NCBI RefSeq assembly: GCF_001949145.1
Contig: NW_019091457.1
Coordinates: 646,986 to 706,985 of the forward strand
Length of the DNA stretch: 60,000 bases
Origin: Acanthaster planci
Lineage: Eukaryota; Echinodermata; Asteroidea; Valvatida; Acanthasteridae
Direction of reading: 5' to 3'
The notes under the pieces are model-generated. The model was given only the letters and a program-made list of their open reading frames with translations. It made no database searches and had not been told where the DNA came from. Positions within the stretch are counted from its first letter, which is position 1. Each line of letters opens with the position of its first letter. The position numbers and the translations under genes were made by a program. Below are positions 23,101 to 34,450 of this stretch, piece by piece.

Positions 23101-26100
23101 GAGCCAATCTCTGTTCCTCAGTATGAAGAGATTATTAACACAGTACTAACAAGAGGACCATGCCATAATATGGCTTGAGGGGTGTTTGGAAAAAAAACAA
23201 AGCTAAACTCGTCGAACAAAGTACATGTAGTTGGAAATGCATAACTTTCGACTTGTTTTGACTTTAATATCCCCCGCCTTCGGCGTGGGCAATATCATTG
23301 TCTATTCTCTAGATCCGTTCTTGGAAAAAACAAGTGCAGCCAACCACACATGTATATTTATTCCTTTACTGTTTTTGTGAGGCACTTCGAAGAGATTTGG
23401 TTTTGGTCCCTCTGAACTTAGCACTGTGTACACTGGTTGTATAAGACCAGTTCTTGAGTATGCGGATGTCATTTNNNNNNNNNNNNNNNNNNNNNNNNNN
23501 NNNNNNNNNNNNNNNNNNNNNNNNNNNNNNNNNNNNNNNNNNNNNNNNNNNNNNNNNNNNNNNNNNNNNNNNNNNNNNNNNNNNNNNNNNNNNNNNNNNN
23601 NNNNNNNNNNNNNNNNNNNNNNNNNNNNNNNNNNNNNNNNNNNNNNNNNNNNNNNNNNNNNNNNNNNNNNNNNNNNNNNNNNNNNNNNNNNNNNNNNNNN
23701 NNNNNNNNNNNNNNNNNNNNNNNNNNNNNNNNNNNNNNNNNNNNNNNNNNNNNNNNNNNNNNNNNNNNNNNNNNNNNNNNNNNNNNNNNNNNNNNNNNNN
23801 NNNNNNNNNNNNNNNNNNNNNNNNNNNNNNNNNNNNNNNNNNNNNNNNNNNNNNNNNNNNNNNNNNNNNNNNNNNNNNNNNNNNNNNNNNNNNNNNNNNN
23901 NNNNNNNNNNNNNNNNNNNNNNNNNNNNNNNNNNNNNNNNNNNNNNNNNNNNNNNNNNNNNNNNNNNNNNNNNNNNNNNNNNNNNNNNNNNNNNNNNNNN
24001 NNNNNNNNNNNNNNNNNNNNNNNNNNNNNNNNNNNNNNNNNNNNNNNNNNNNNNNNNNNNNNNNNNNNNNNNNNNNNNNNNNNNNNNNNNNNNNNNNNNN
24101 NNNNNNNNNNNNNNNNNNNNNNNNNNNNNNNNNNNNNNNNNNNNNNNNNNNNNNNNNNNNNNNNNNNNNNNNNNNNNNNNNNNNNNNNNNNNNNNNNNNN
24201 NNNNNNNNNNNNNNNNNNNNNNNNNNNNNNNNNNNNNNNNNNNNNNNNNNNNNNNNNNNNNNNNNNNNNNNNNNNNNNNNNNNNNNNNNNNNNNNNNNNN
24301 NNNNNNNNNNNNNNNNNNNNNNNNNNNNNNNNNNNNNNNNNNNNNNNNNNNNNNNNNNNNNNNNNNNNNNNNNNNNNNNNNNNNNNNNNNNNNNNNNNNN
24401 NNNNNNNNNNNNNNNNNCAGAAGACAGCTGAGAAATAGTCAGAAGCTTTCACAAAGTCGCTGTGGAACCACGAGATTCAAGAAGTCCATCATCATGTGTG
24501 TTTTTCAATTTTTATTTTTTGTTTAATGTAATTTAAATTGGTGTTAGTTTCTACTTTTTAATGTGTAACATACATGTACATGTAATTTGGCCGTCAGGCC
24601 ACGAGATGTATGCAAACAATAAAACCTAAACCTGCACAGGTAAATTATGATTGGTACAGGTCGAGCGTATATTGTCCGCAGGTACATTGTAGGGCCACTT
24701 TCCTAGAGCTCCGGCTTAGAAGTAGGTTCAGCATGCACTGTACATTTGCTGTCCTTGCTTTCACTTGGCATATGTAGGTTGCCGGCCAAACTGTTTTGCT
24801 TTGTGTACCGGTATGTCTGTACGCCAGCCTTACATACATATACCTTATGTTGACCTCCGAATGAAAGAAGGTCCACACAACATATGGTTTCAAGACCTTG
24901 TGTGGACTCGCACAGGTCCATACAATGTTTTCCCCTCTCTGAAAATGGTTTTGGAGGTAGGTTCATACATACATTGTATTTGGGGTCATGAAGGCTACAA
25001 ACTGCGTTCCTTGCTTCTGTAAGACGTTTACCCATCCAGTTTCCTGCCTTGCACTTTCATGACAGGGTTCTGTATTCTTGTTGTCTTCCAGAAAACTGAC
25101 AATCAGCTCCTAGCCCAGTTCTACTTTAGTGACGAAGAGCTGAATGCGGTGTCGCAGGAACTGGACAGCTTCGATGGAAGGCAGGACCCAGAGAGGTGCA
25201 TGCTGCTCGTCAACCAGCTCAGAGCTTGCCAGGACAAAGTGCTGGGTCTGTAGATTGATTCTTTGTTTGCCTTTTGGAGTGTTTTGCTGATTTTTTTATT
25301 TTACTGTAATTTAAAAAAAACTCTTTTGAGGACCATTCTTGAATGCGAACGGTAAGTGAATTTGGCATCACAACACATTGGAAGCAGAATTTTGCATTCT
25401 GTACTCTGAGTTTTCAGAGAGCTTGGGAAAAGTTCAAAAACTTAACAGAAGGAATTCGAACATAGTACTTATGGAAATCTTACTGGTCAACATTAAGTCA
25501 GATGAGTAGATGGATACTGTACAAAGTATAATTTATGGTTGAGGTGTGCTTTTGAATTGTCTTCATGTTTGTTTTCCTGCTCAGCTATTGTGGAGCAGAT
25601 GATGGAGCACGCCATCGCGGAGGAGCGGGCCAATCGGGACTTCCGGGCCAAGTTTCCTGACGATGTCCTGCAGGACGGGCTGGCCGGCCAGCTGTGGTTT
25701 GGAGCAGAGGTGAGGGATTCTCACTCGTCATCACCGACCCCTTTTTTTTTTTTTTTGGAATTGGTGATGGTCGCCAAGCTCACTTGGTGCTCGTGTAATT
25801 TGGGGCGGGGGAGGGGAGACAGGGAGCAAAGAAGTTGAAATCCAGGCTTTCCTTTGTCAACCACCCCCAGAGGGTTTTACTCCATACCAAAATTGATTCA
25901 GGCAAAGTATTATTTTTGGCCCAGACTACCAACTTTTCAAAATTGACAAGATGTCACGACCACAGTCCTTTGCATCGTTGGACTTTGCATTGCAGAGTGT
26001 TGATGTTCATTTGGCTGAGATTTGTGTCACATTTCTTACTGCATCCTGATCATCCTGCTTTTTGACACTGCGACAGTGTCGGGGAATGACATTTCTGCAA

Positions 26101-29100
26101 GACCTTGCAGTGGCCCATAGCTGTTTAAAGGCTTCTTACACCCTCGACCCACTTGTCCTGAGCCTCTGTGTTTGTGCAAACACAATAGGAATCAGTCATT
26201 CAGTAGGTAAAATGGTGACTTCAAAAATAGTATTTCCAAATGACCATTCCACCCCTCCACTATTCAGTGCTTGGCTGCTGGTACAACCATCATGAATCGC
26301 GAGATTGAGAGTGCCGCGCTTCGGCCACTGGCCAGAGGGCTGACCCGAAGTCTGGACGTGCTACGCAGCATCCTGAGAGAGCAGTGCTACAAGAACCTGA
26401 ACCACTACAGCGACAAGGTAATGTCGGAGGGAGTTTGTGTGCCAGAGTGGTTTTTTTGAAAGTCAGTTTTCTTAGTTTAGTTTGCATTTTCTGTCCATCA
26501 CTAGACCAGACACTAGACTGGTCACAAGACACGGGATCAACATCCTAATGTGAGTCAATCTCAGTAAGTTACGAATCCAGCAGTATGAGTGATAGTTACT
26601 CATCCGAGTACTCCTGGTGTAAAGCATCACCACATCTTCAATCACTCACCTCAGGACTGATAAGACTTTGATGTTCGTGAGAGAAAGACTGATGTTAAAG
26701 GCGTGCATACCATTCACAGGTTAAAGAGGGACTGCGGAAGTTTGACGAGGTGTTTGCAGAGTTTGAGCTGAGCTACGTCAGTGCCATGGTCCCCGTCAAG
26801 ACGGCATGGGAATATGACACTCAGCAGGATGTCATCATCCTGTTCTCGGAGACCATCGAAAGGTCAGTGGGAACCTGAACTCATACCGAGAAGTTTGTTT
26901 GTTATCTTAGGGTAATATTTTAGTGCCCATCCGTTACTTTGCCCTTGAAATCGAGTTTGATCGACGACTGTTTCTCAACCACTGGTCGAGTTAACAGGCT
27001 ACCAGGGAAAAAAATCTGCCAGTGGTTGTCAAGCAGACGTCGCTCGAATTTGCCCTCGGCTGCTCAGTTTTAAAGGCATCAAAGTGGATTGAATTAATTG
27101 GCGCATTAACATTTACTGATTGCTGTGGTCCATGGCATTTTTTTACATCCACGTGTCCCCCCCTAAAAACCTACACCAGCTTTTGACTCTGGGTCTGATG
27201 TCTCATAAAAGTTTAAGTAAAAACAAAATGCACCGATAGATTTCTGTACAGTCTAATGTTTATGGAGGATTTGGGAAGATTCAGAGAAAAATATCCTGGG
27301 CCTTTAGAATCTAAATTATCCCCTTTTTTGTATTTGTGGATGTGTTTTTCTAGGGCTTTGAAGCTGGGATACATCACGCAGGAAAGAGTGGACGACTACG
27401 ACCCCGCCTTGATGTTCACCATCCCCAGACTGGTCATAGTCAGGTAGCAGAAGTCAACCTGTCTCGATAGCATTTTTCAACTCAAGCAGTAGTCAGGGTC
27501 ACAAACGTGCTCCAAAAGCACTGTAAATTACTTCAAGGCGTTGTTAGGTTTGAACTGGGTGACTGCACTCTACCCAAATTTAGTAAGACCGTTTGGTGCC
27601 ACAGGTGTTGAATCTCAATGTGGAAAACTGCCGAGAATTTTAATGAAACAAACTATATAGGAAAACTGACTAGGTGCTTAAAAATGATTATAAAGATGAA
27701 CAACGGAATTGACTGGAGCGAGATTTGAACCTGCGACCTCTGGAATACCGTACGGGTGCTCTATCAACTGAGCTATTCAGCCCTATGTTGGTGGCTCTTC
27801 CCACTTGTCAATATCTCTGTTCGGGGGGCGCTAGCCCGGAGCCATATAAACCTGGCACACCATATAGCCAGGGATCGTGCCCCAATTACACAAGATTGCA
27901 GGTTCATATCCTGCTCCAGTCAATTTCTTCGTTCATCTTTATAATCCAGAATTTTAATGATGCTTATTTGGTGATGCTTATTATGTTTTTGGATGTTTCA
28001 TATTCATGGAGGTGTTTCAAATATAATGTATGCGTGCACTAACCTCCTTTTTACTTGGCATATTTTGTGTGATTTGTTATCACCCACTTCAAAATTCCAG
28101 TGGTTTGCTGATTTTTCCGGATGGACCTCTGAATATGGAAAGGGACTCGCGGAACATCTCGGAGCTCTTCAGACCATTCCAGGGTTTACTGCTCAAAATC
28201 AAGTAAGAGCGCTAGCTCGGGTGTTCCTATGCTTTCTTGATTGTTCACTGAACTATTTTGGTTTCTTTTCATGAGTGGTGACTGGACAGCATTGCCCACT
28301 CAAGTAATAATGGCAGAGTAGAATCTACAAAAACTTGGGAGCCTAATAAAAAACTCATCACAATATTGTTGTCTGTTTGCTGCTGCACTTTTGCTTAGAG
28401 TTAGGCCACAACCCTCCCAAGTACATTGTAATTTGGAGAAGAGTATGCTATCTGCATTTCACTGCACTTTCATATGCGCTTTGGCCTCCTCAGGGCAGTG
28501 CTTATCTGTACGCAGTATCCGCCTTGGGCAGAAGCACCCCCGGTGCAGAAGCATCGGTTGAAAAGAGCCATGTTGGTCGGGAATGTTCAGTTTGCTGGTA
28601 GCGACACCCTCTGTTGGTCCAGCTCGGGGCTCTTATAGTTCTCGACTTCTTCACGTAATCTGTCGGGTTTCTGTCATGTTCTAACGTATCAGAAAGACGA
28701 TAGGGTTAAACTACACCTAAGAAATTTTGTTTGTTATATGTGTGTCAATATTTAATTGTAGGGAATTACTGGAAACCCTGCATGAGGAGGAACTGCATCT
28801 TCTGGAGAAGGCCTTGTGTAGCACCAAGGACTCGTGGGAGGTCATTGAACGCCAGCTGAACGAGATGAGTCTGTCCTACGACACGCCCCCACGGGGCCGC
28901 TCCCGCCGCACCAGCCGCAACCCAGACTCCATCTGCCTGTCACCCTGCGATAGCCTCATGACGGAGTGCTCGGTCATCAGCTCCAGCTTCCTCTCCACCC
29001 CCGAGGGGGCGGACCTCCTCATGCAGCGGCTGAGCTTCTCAGAGTCCGGCCAGGAGCCGCTGGCCGAGATGGCAGCCAGTGGTGGGCTGGAGACTCCCTC

Positions 29101-32100
29101 GGAAGCCTCTGAAAGGGACGCGGCGCCTGAAGTGACTGTCTGTGACAGCAAGGTGTCTACGATTGCCGAGTCAAAGGATGAAAGGGAAAACTGTGCAGCC
29201 CAGGACGTGGAGCAAGGAGCGTCCTCCTCTACGCCAGATCATGGCTTACCACCACATCTCAACGAACTCCGAAACGGGGATCTGGCAAACAACAACTTTT
29301 TTGGACGCCGAATCTCTAACAATGAAGTGAATTCCACTCCCAGCGAAGTGCCAATTCTCGACGACTTGGAACCGGCCCACGGAGAGAACCACCCACCGCG
29401 CCTGACCCGGGAAGACAGTGGGCTGGGCTCCGCCCCCGAGATTGAGATGATGGACTTATTCATTAACGTCCCACCCATGCTGCCCAGCAGTGTCGAGATC
29501 GGCATGAATGGAGGGGAGGGCCTTGTCCAGGTTCAGAACAGTGGGTCAGTGCCGCACAGCAGCAAGGCCCACCACAACCCTCTGAGAATCGACACCGGAA
29601 CCCAGGTGGCCTCACCCAGTGGCCCTGCCCGCCCCCTGGCAGTCACATCCCCCACGGGGAACGAGTTTGCTCCAAAGTTCTCCAGCTTCGGGAAAGGGAA
29701 ACCCAGCACGGAGCTGAGCTTGGTTGGTGCTAGAACTAGTCCCACGGTCAACAATCTACACCATTCTGATTTTGCCAACGAAGGGACGGCATCCCCCACG
29801 CACCGGATAACCAATCAGGGCTCCCTGGACACGCCCTCACCCAATGGACAGAATGAGGCAACCTCCTTCCTTCAGCGCATCCGACACGGCTCCGGCCACA
29901 GGTCCTCGGACCAGGAGTTGTCCCGCGCGTCCAGCCCCAACGGGGGCATCTCGGCAAGTGCAATCAACAGAGTAGAGGGGAGTCGTGGGGTGAGGCGGAC
30001 CGCAAACCCGGGCTCCTGTGACCTCCCTGAGTGTGATAGGGACGACGGGGGCTCCTCCAGCTCCTGCTCCTCATCATGCTGCGGAGGCGATGACGACATT
30101 TGCAGTTACCAGTGGGAATCAGACGGCAGGTACTGATGGCAGTCCACCTGTTGTTTTCCATAGAAGACATTCTGACCCGTGGATCTGAAGAACATTGACG
30201 ATCAGAGCAAAATGCCGTACTATTAAAAACTGTTTTTAAAGAAGCCTCTTTTTTATGGGTGGTTCTAGTTTTGCATGTTCATAAATTTGGCTGTACATGT
30301 CTGTGAAGAAGGCAATATACTATACTTAGGCCATATATAATACTCTTGCAATAGGTCCAGAATTTTTCATTGGCTTGATGGTAAGGGGTAGTAAACGCCA
30401 AATGTGGGTAAAATGTAACAGGCTCTTCTGGAAAGTATGGGAGGCTGTTTTTGGTAGCCACTACCCACCTCATTCTGTATCACTCATCCTTCTCGTTTGA
30501 TCCTCTGTAGTGATAGCGACAGCACTTCCTACTTGTCTGAGAACAATGACGAGCTGGAGATCGCCATGGCGATTGAGGCAGCGGAGGTTGCCGCCAGGCA
30601 GGAGATGAGGTCGCACTTCCGCAGCTCCAGCGACCTGGTGCACCGACTTTTTGTCTGTATCGCAGGTAAGCGTGTCGAGAGGAGAGGGATTAAACGTGAG
30701 CTTCACTTTGTCTCAGGCGCTGCCATCAGACATCTTATAGGTTGGTAGTGTTCCAATTAAAATGAAAATGCTTCCATTTCTGGGTTGACAGTGTTCAGCT
30801 TGATGTTCTTTTTGCACAACATGGCTTTTTGCTGCGCTGCTTGCTTGAAAGTGAACATGAAAATCGGGCAAAGCCAGAGATGGAGCCGAAATTTGGAAAA
30901 CTGAAAAAAAAAGTTGTCAGTGCCTTGATAAAGCTGCCCAATTAGAAAGGTTCTGTACATTTGATGTTTGTCTCCAAGTTAAAATGTGAGAAACCTTCAA
31001 AGTGGAGGGCTTGTGAGTTTTCTGCAGCTTTGTCTTAATATACTGTCAGCCTTGTGTTGAAATCAGTTGTTGAATTTTATATGTGAATCATACGGAGACT
31101 TTCAAACTACTGTCTGACTGAATAAATGAAGTTTGCGATTCTGTTTCTTATTTCTAAGGTGTTGCTGACCAGCTCCAGACAAACTACGCCAGTGACCTCC
31201 GCAACATCCTCAAGAATGTTTTCATCATGTGTGCCTCGGAACCCTGCCTCGCTACCCCAGATGATGCCAGCGGGAGTGGCAGTTCCCCGGAAGGGCTGCC
31301 ACAAGAGGGCGCCGGCAGAAGCAACGGGGATGCCGCCGGAAATGACGTGGCCTCCGGGAGTACGTCACCCGCAAATGGCCGAGTCCATTTCGAGGGCGGA
31401 GCGGATGATACCGAAAGGACAGCCGCGGTGGGCAGCATCCCCTCGAATGCAAATTCTGAAATCCAGGGCTCGGCCGATGTCTCGGGAGACCCCACAGAAA
31501 GCTTGTCGTCTGCTGAAGGGTCTGCACATGACAACAGCTCTGATGGTGTCTCTGGAGACGTTGTCAGCAGCAATGGGCCAAGTGAAGGAGCCTTGTCTGA
31601 GGGTACGTCCAAGGTAGCGGGTCCATCCTCAGAGCAGAAAGAAAGAAGGAGACATCGCAGTGGCTCCAGAAACCGAAGAGCCGCCACTTACCAAGGTACA
31701 CATTTTTCACTGGTTTCACATGATACTCAAGGCTCGTAAGGTCCTTGAAAGCCCTCGAGAATTTACTTTTTATGATAAAGGTATGAAGTTATTTGACAAC
31801 GGGTGAAAAAGTATGTCGTCAACTGGCGAAATTCACCATCAGTAGTGGATCCCTGTCCCGTGATAAGTCAACGCTCTTACGTTTGGTACAGATAAAAATG
31901 ACCACCAGTAAACCATCAATATTGACAGGAGTTTGGTCCCCGAACATCGGGTTTCTGGACCATGAAAGTCCTTGAGTTGAGAGCTGTTCCAAGTGTATCA
32001 GGTCACTATTTAGTGAATGTCAGCTTTGGGTTGGTAGTGGATCATCTCGTGAGTTCCTTGAGTAGGATGGTGACTCGCTCCCATTCTTTGTTCATTGTCA

Positions 32101-32871
32101 GAACCACCGCTGTGGGTTCCCGACGACAGCGCCACCGAGTGCACATCTTGCAAGGCTGTATTCACCATGCTGAGGAGGAAACACCACTGCAGAAACTGCG
32201 GAAAGGTACCGTCTTGAGTGGGGAGAGAGGAGGGGGTGGGTGGGGGCAGTCGGATGAGGTGGGCGGGAGAGAGGTTGAGAGGGGAAAGCTCGTGGAGCGT
32301 GGGTTAGTGCAGTGTGTGTGTCGGTGTGTCTGTGAACCAGCAGCACACAAGGAAGATTGAGAGGGCCCATGCAGTGTCATTTTTTTCATGCAAGTTTCAG
32401 TAAATAGTGATTTTTCATGCGAGGTAACATGACCGGCAGAGGCATTTCAGAAGGTGTACCATGTCTGTGAACGTGTGCCCATTTTTGAATCTGTTTGTTT
32501 CTGTTGGCATTTCCATATCTGTCAGAATACTAAGAGACTTCTAAGGTGCGCGCGTTTCCACGCACATTTGTGTCAATTGAACGCCGACTGTCAAAACTAA
32601 TGTGACTGAAAAGCCTCTATATCCCCTCATATCCCAATTAACCTGATTTTCACGTTGGTCAAGAGATGCTAGGTTTGGCTGTTTCACAATTGGGCCCCTA
32701 ACACGTTTTGAAAGTGGAAGTCCTTCACTGAGGTCTGGTCTGTTCCCTTTGCAGATCTTCTGCGCTCGTTGCTCGGCCAACTCGGTCCCCCTGCCGCGCT
32801 ACGGCCAGCTCAGCCCAGTCCGCGTCTGCAACCGATGCTACATGTTCCAGGTCACCCCCTTCCAGACCTGA
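14134..32871 (+). CDS. ZFYVE28: Lateral signaling target protein 2 homolog / zinc finger FYVE domain-containing protein 28 (12 exons)
   Basis: Exons are 14134-14169, 25092-25245, 25585-25709, 26268-26417, 26720-26862, 27354-27443, 28101-28202, 28762-30129, 30511-30665, 31159-31695, 32102-32205 and 32755-32871. They sum to 1027 codons (1026 residues) with every phase closing. Human LST2 has about 887 residues, and the excess lies in the disordered centre. The N-terminal conserved domain (about 1-270) matches vertebrate LST2 throughout: [38 protein letters not shown] and DGPLN. Exon 8 (456 codons) is Ser/Pro/Gly-rich and probably disordered. The C terminus is a FYVE zinc finger. In animals LST2 binds PI3P on early endosomes and promotes EGF-receptor degradation unless it is monoubiquitinated. 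The first of two adjacent Met codons was taken as the start. The exon 2 donor (GTCTGT) is weak. Confidence 0.95.
14885..15055 (-). mobile_element. tRNA-derived SINE
   Basis: On the minus strand the element starts near GGGTCAGGTTGGCGCAGTGG. This holds a good pol III A-box (TGGCGCAGTGG), followed about 35 bases later by a B-box, GGTTCAATTCC, in a T-arm context. The remaining body runs through CACATGCGGATTCGGTTTTC and CCCTACATGACTC. It is not a functional tRNA because no cloverleaf with an acceptor stem forms. The 3' boundary is approximate. Confidence 0.72.
19807..19885. repeat. MITE-like palindromic repeat, second copy of the 48.9 kb element
   Basis: GGTTACCCCCAGAACTGTGG and the following GGTCCGACATCCACCCC match the reverse complement of 48945-49002. 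The right flank (GGGGCGGTGTTGGTCAGTAA) partly complements the left, so it folds back on itself. Confidence 0.5.
20203..20227. repeat. ACATGT microsatellite
   Basis: About four perfect units of the self-complementary hexamer ACATGT. Shorter arrays of the same hexamer recur through LST2 intron 1, for example near 15360, 16170, 17060, 18390, 20880, 21320, 21915 and 22460. Confidence 0.85.
23330..24635 (+). mobile_element. Non-LTR retrotransposon (LINE) reverse-transcriptase remnant split by an assembly gap
   Basis: Left of the gap, [16 protein letters not shown] is the RT thumb-region motif of CR1/L2/Jockey-type LINEs ([12 protein letters not shown]). The preceding residues (CEALRR…) read in another frame, so at least one frameshift is present. 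Right of the gap, [20 protein letters not shown] is the typical extreme C-terminal motif (LRNS…R-x-x-T-x-R-F-K-x-S) of the same ORF2. It is followed by a stop at 24526 and a 3' tail containing GGCCGTCAGGCC and ATAAAACCTAAACC. Only the 3' end of ORF2 can be present, so this is a truncated, dead copy. Confidence 0.75.
23475..24417. other. Assembly gap, 943 N
   Basis: The run of N lies inside the LINE remnant. Long open frames drawn across it are artefacts. Confidence 0.99.
27631..27959. mobile_element. tRNA-like inverted-repeat element with apparent 13-bp target-site duplications
   Basis: AGAATTTTAATGA occurs at the left edge (27631) and again at the right edge (about 27947), as a target-site duplication would. 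Inside, a tRNA-like unit on the minus strand has A-box TAGCTCAGTTGATAGAGC and B-box GGTTCAAATCT. A second B-box-like arm, GCAGGTTCATATCCTGCTCC, lies on the plus strand near 27899, so the ends (…GATTATAAAGATGAAC and GTTCATCTTTATAATC) form about 50-bp inverted arms. It sits between LST2 exons 6 and 7. Confidence 0.65.
28510..28642. repeat. Dispersed repeat, copy A
   Basis: The copy shares AGAAGCACCCC, CATCGGTTGAAAAGAGCC, GACACCCTCTGTTGGTCC and GCTCGGGGC-type blocks in the same order with 59420-59633. It carries no coding capacity and lies in the intron between LST2 exons 7 and 8. Confidence 0.6.
32102..32871 (+). other. Domain: FYVE zinc finger of LST2 (exons 11-12)
   Basis: Residues about 954-1026. 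All FYVE signatures are intact: the WxxD-type WVPDD, the basic [10 protein letters not shown] motif (R+HHCRxCG), the RVC motif in VRVCNRC, and four CxxC pairs (CTSC, CRNC, CARC, CNRC) coordinating two zinc ions. PI3P binding on early endosomes is therefore expected. An intron splits the domain directly after the basic motif. Confidence 0.93.
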
Positions 32872-34309
32872 AATTTCTTCCGACTGCAGACTGCGTTAGG
32901 CTTTTTCACCATTTGTTTCTCCCGTGGTGCCCTTAATGTATAAACCATGACGTCCGGTGCAGGTGGGTGCTTATATCCAGTGGCAATCTAAACCCAAGGT
33001 GTGGACCGCTCGTTACGACCTAATATGAAAAGGGGAACTTACAGCAAAAAAATTAACACCTGTTAAAAACTACTACATGTATTTATTTTGGACTTGCATT
33101 AGATCATCACAGTATGTGAGAGAATATTGGAAAGGAGACTCAATTTTAACATCGTCGTTTGTAAGGCTTTGATTTTTGAGCCCAGCTGGTCACCATCGGC
33201 GTATCAATCAGGTTGGTCATTCCTTCTCGGTGTCAAGTTTGAAACTGCCTTTCTTTTACGGCTGTTCTGATTTCTGGAACTTAAGCCACGGGATAAAGAT
33301 CTGCCTAAAGCAAGAACAAAAATTATCGTTACCTGATTTGTTTTTTATTATTATTATTATTATGGATTCTGAAACGCAGCTGGTAATTTTAAGCAATTTA
33401 TTGTTGATATGTAACTGATATAATTTGCCCAATGGGAGAGGTTCTTGTGTGCAGGTGGCCACAGGTGGCAGCCATCTTTGCTGCCACAGAAATGTGCAAG
33501 ACCGTGGAGACCCATGCTTGGGAAAGAGCAGGCTGATATGATTTTTTTTTTTCTGCATCAAATAATACACTTGTTAACACGACAATCGTGTACAAACTCT
33601 GACAGGTTTGATTGCACACACATAAAGTATACCAAAGAAGTGCATGTTAACCCAACCCAGTCAAACTCCAACACCAGGGTTGTAGGAATTGTCGGGATGA
33701 GCACTGCACTGGCTACAATGATACATTTATGTGCACAGTTTACCATACAGTGTTTGGATTTTCAAGGATGCGAAAGGTTGCCACATGGAGTAGATCACCC
33801 TAGGGAGTTGTAAGGGGACGAATTTCATCTATGGAATGTTGGTCCAGAATAGCCTGAGCAATTTGCTTTTAAACGTCTCCTTTTTTTTTTGGTCAAAGTT
33901 CTGCAACGTCCTGATTTATTTTTGAATTAGATGCTTATAAAGCTCTGTACAGCTGAAATGTCACAGCCAACGAAAACATCCCGTTTGCAATGTGTGCCAT
34001 ACCTTAAGCCAATTATTCTCAATAAGGGTAGTGACTTCTGTGATGTATAATTTTCCGACTCTCACTTCCATGGTCGATATTCATTTCTCAGACTGTGCCG
34101 CTTGTAAATATACATGTACATGTGTTAAAAAAAAATCTGGTGTATATAATGCCTAGGGCAAGAAGTCTACTGTGCAGTGTCGACTGTACCATCTGTACAT
34201 GTGCACGAAAGGCATGACAGCAAACAGCGTATACATTTATAGAAACATTCACATTGAGTTGAACGTTATGAGAGTGATATTGACGAGGAAACTGGAAAGC
34301 CCGATTGGT

Positions 34310-34450
34310 TGTGGGCAAGAACGGTGTGCTGGGGGTCTCGGGTTCAAATCCCTCCTCACAGTCACTTCTGTGGTCGTCTTGGCCGAGCGAGTTGTGCCTG
34401 ATTTCCCCGCATTTGTTTGAGAGCTTTGAAACTAGACCAAAAAAAAAAAC
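34310..34450 (+). mobile_element. Probable tRNA-derived SINE fragment with A-rich tail
   Basis: The B-box GGTTCAAATCC follows TTGTGGGCAAGAACGG. Further on, GTCGTCTTGGCCGAGCGAG resembles the 5' end of a tRNA-Ser-type unit, suggesting a dimeric or rearranged SINE. The segment ends in a run of eleven A. Confidence 0.45.

Larger units (their letters stand above)
14170..25091 (+). other. LST2 intron 1 (10.9 kb), repeat-rich with one assembly gap
   Basis: No exon was recognised. The intron holds a tRNA-derived SINE (about 14885-15055), many ACATGT/TGTACA microsatellite patches, a MITE-like copy at 19807-19885, and a LINE reverse-transcriptase remnant interrupted by 943 N. Alternative first exons or enhancers may lie here but cannot be recognised from sequence alone. 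Confidence 0.8.

Noticed and set aside
23426-24526. Open frames of 325-366 codons across the N run
   Set aside because: Nearly all residues are undetermined because of the assembly gap. Only the flanking RT motifs are real evidence.
27705-27785. A functional tRNA gene on the minus strand
   Set aside because: A- and B-boxes are good, but I could not form a proper acceptor or anticodon stem, and the unit is embedded in an inverted-repeat element.
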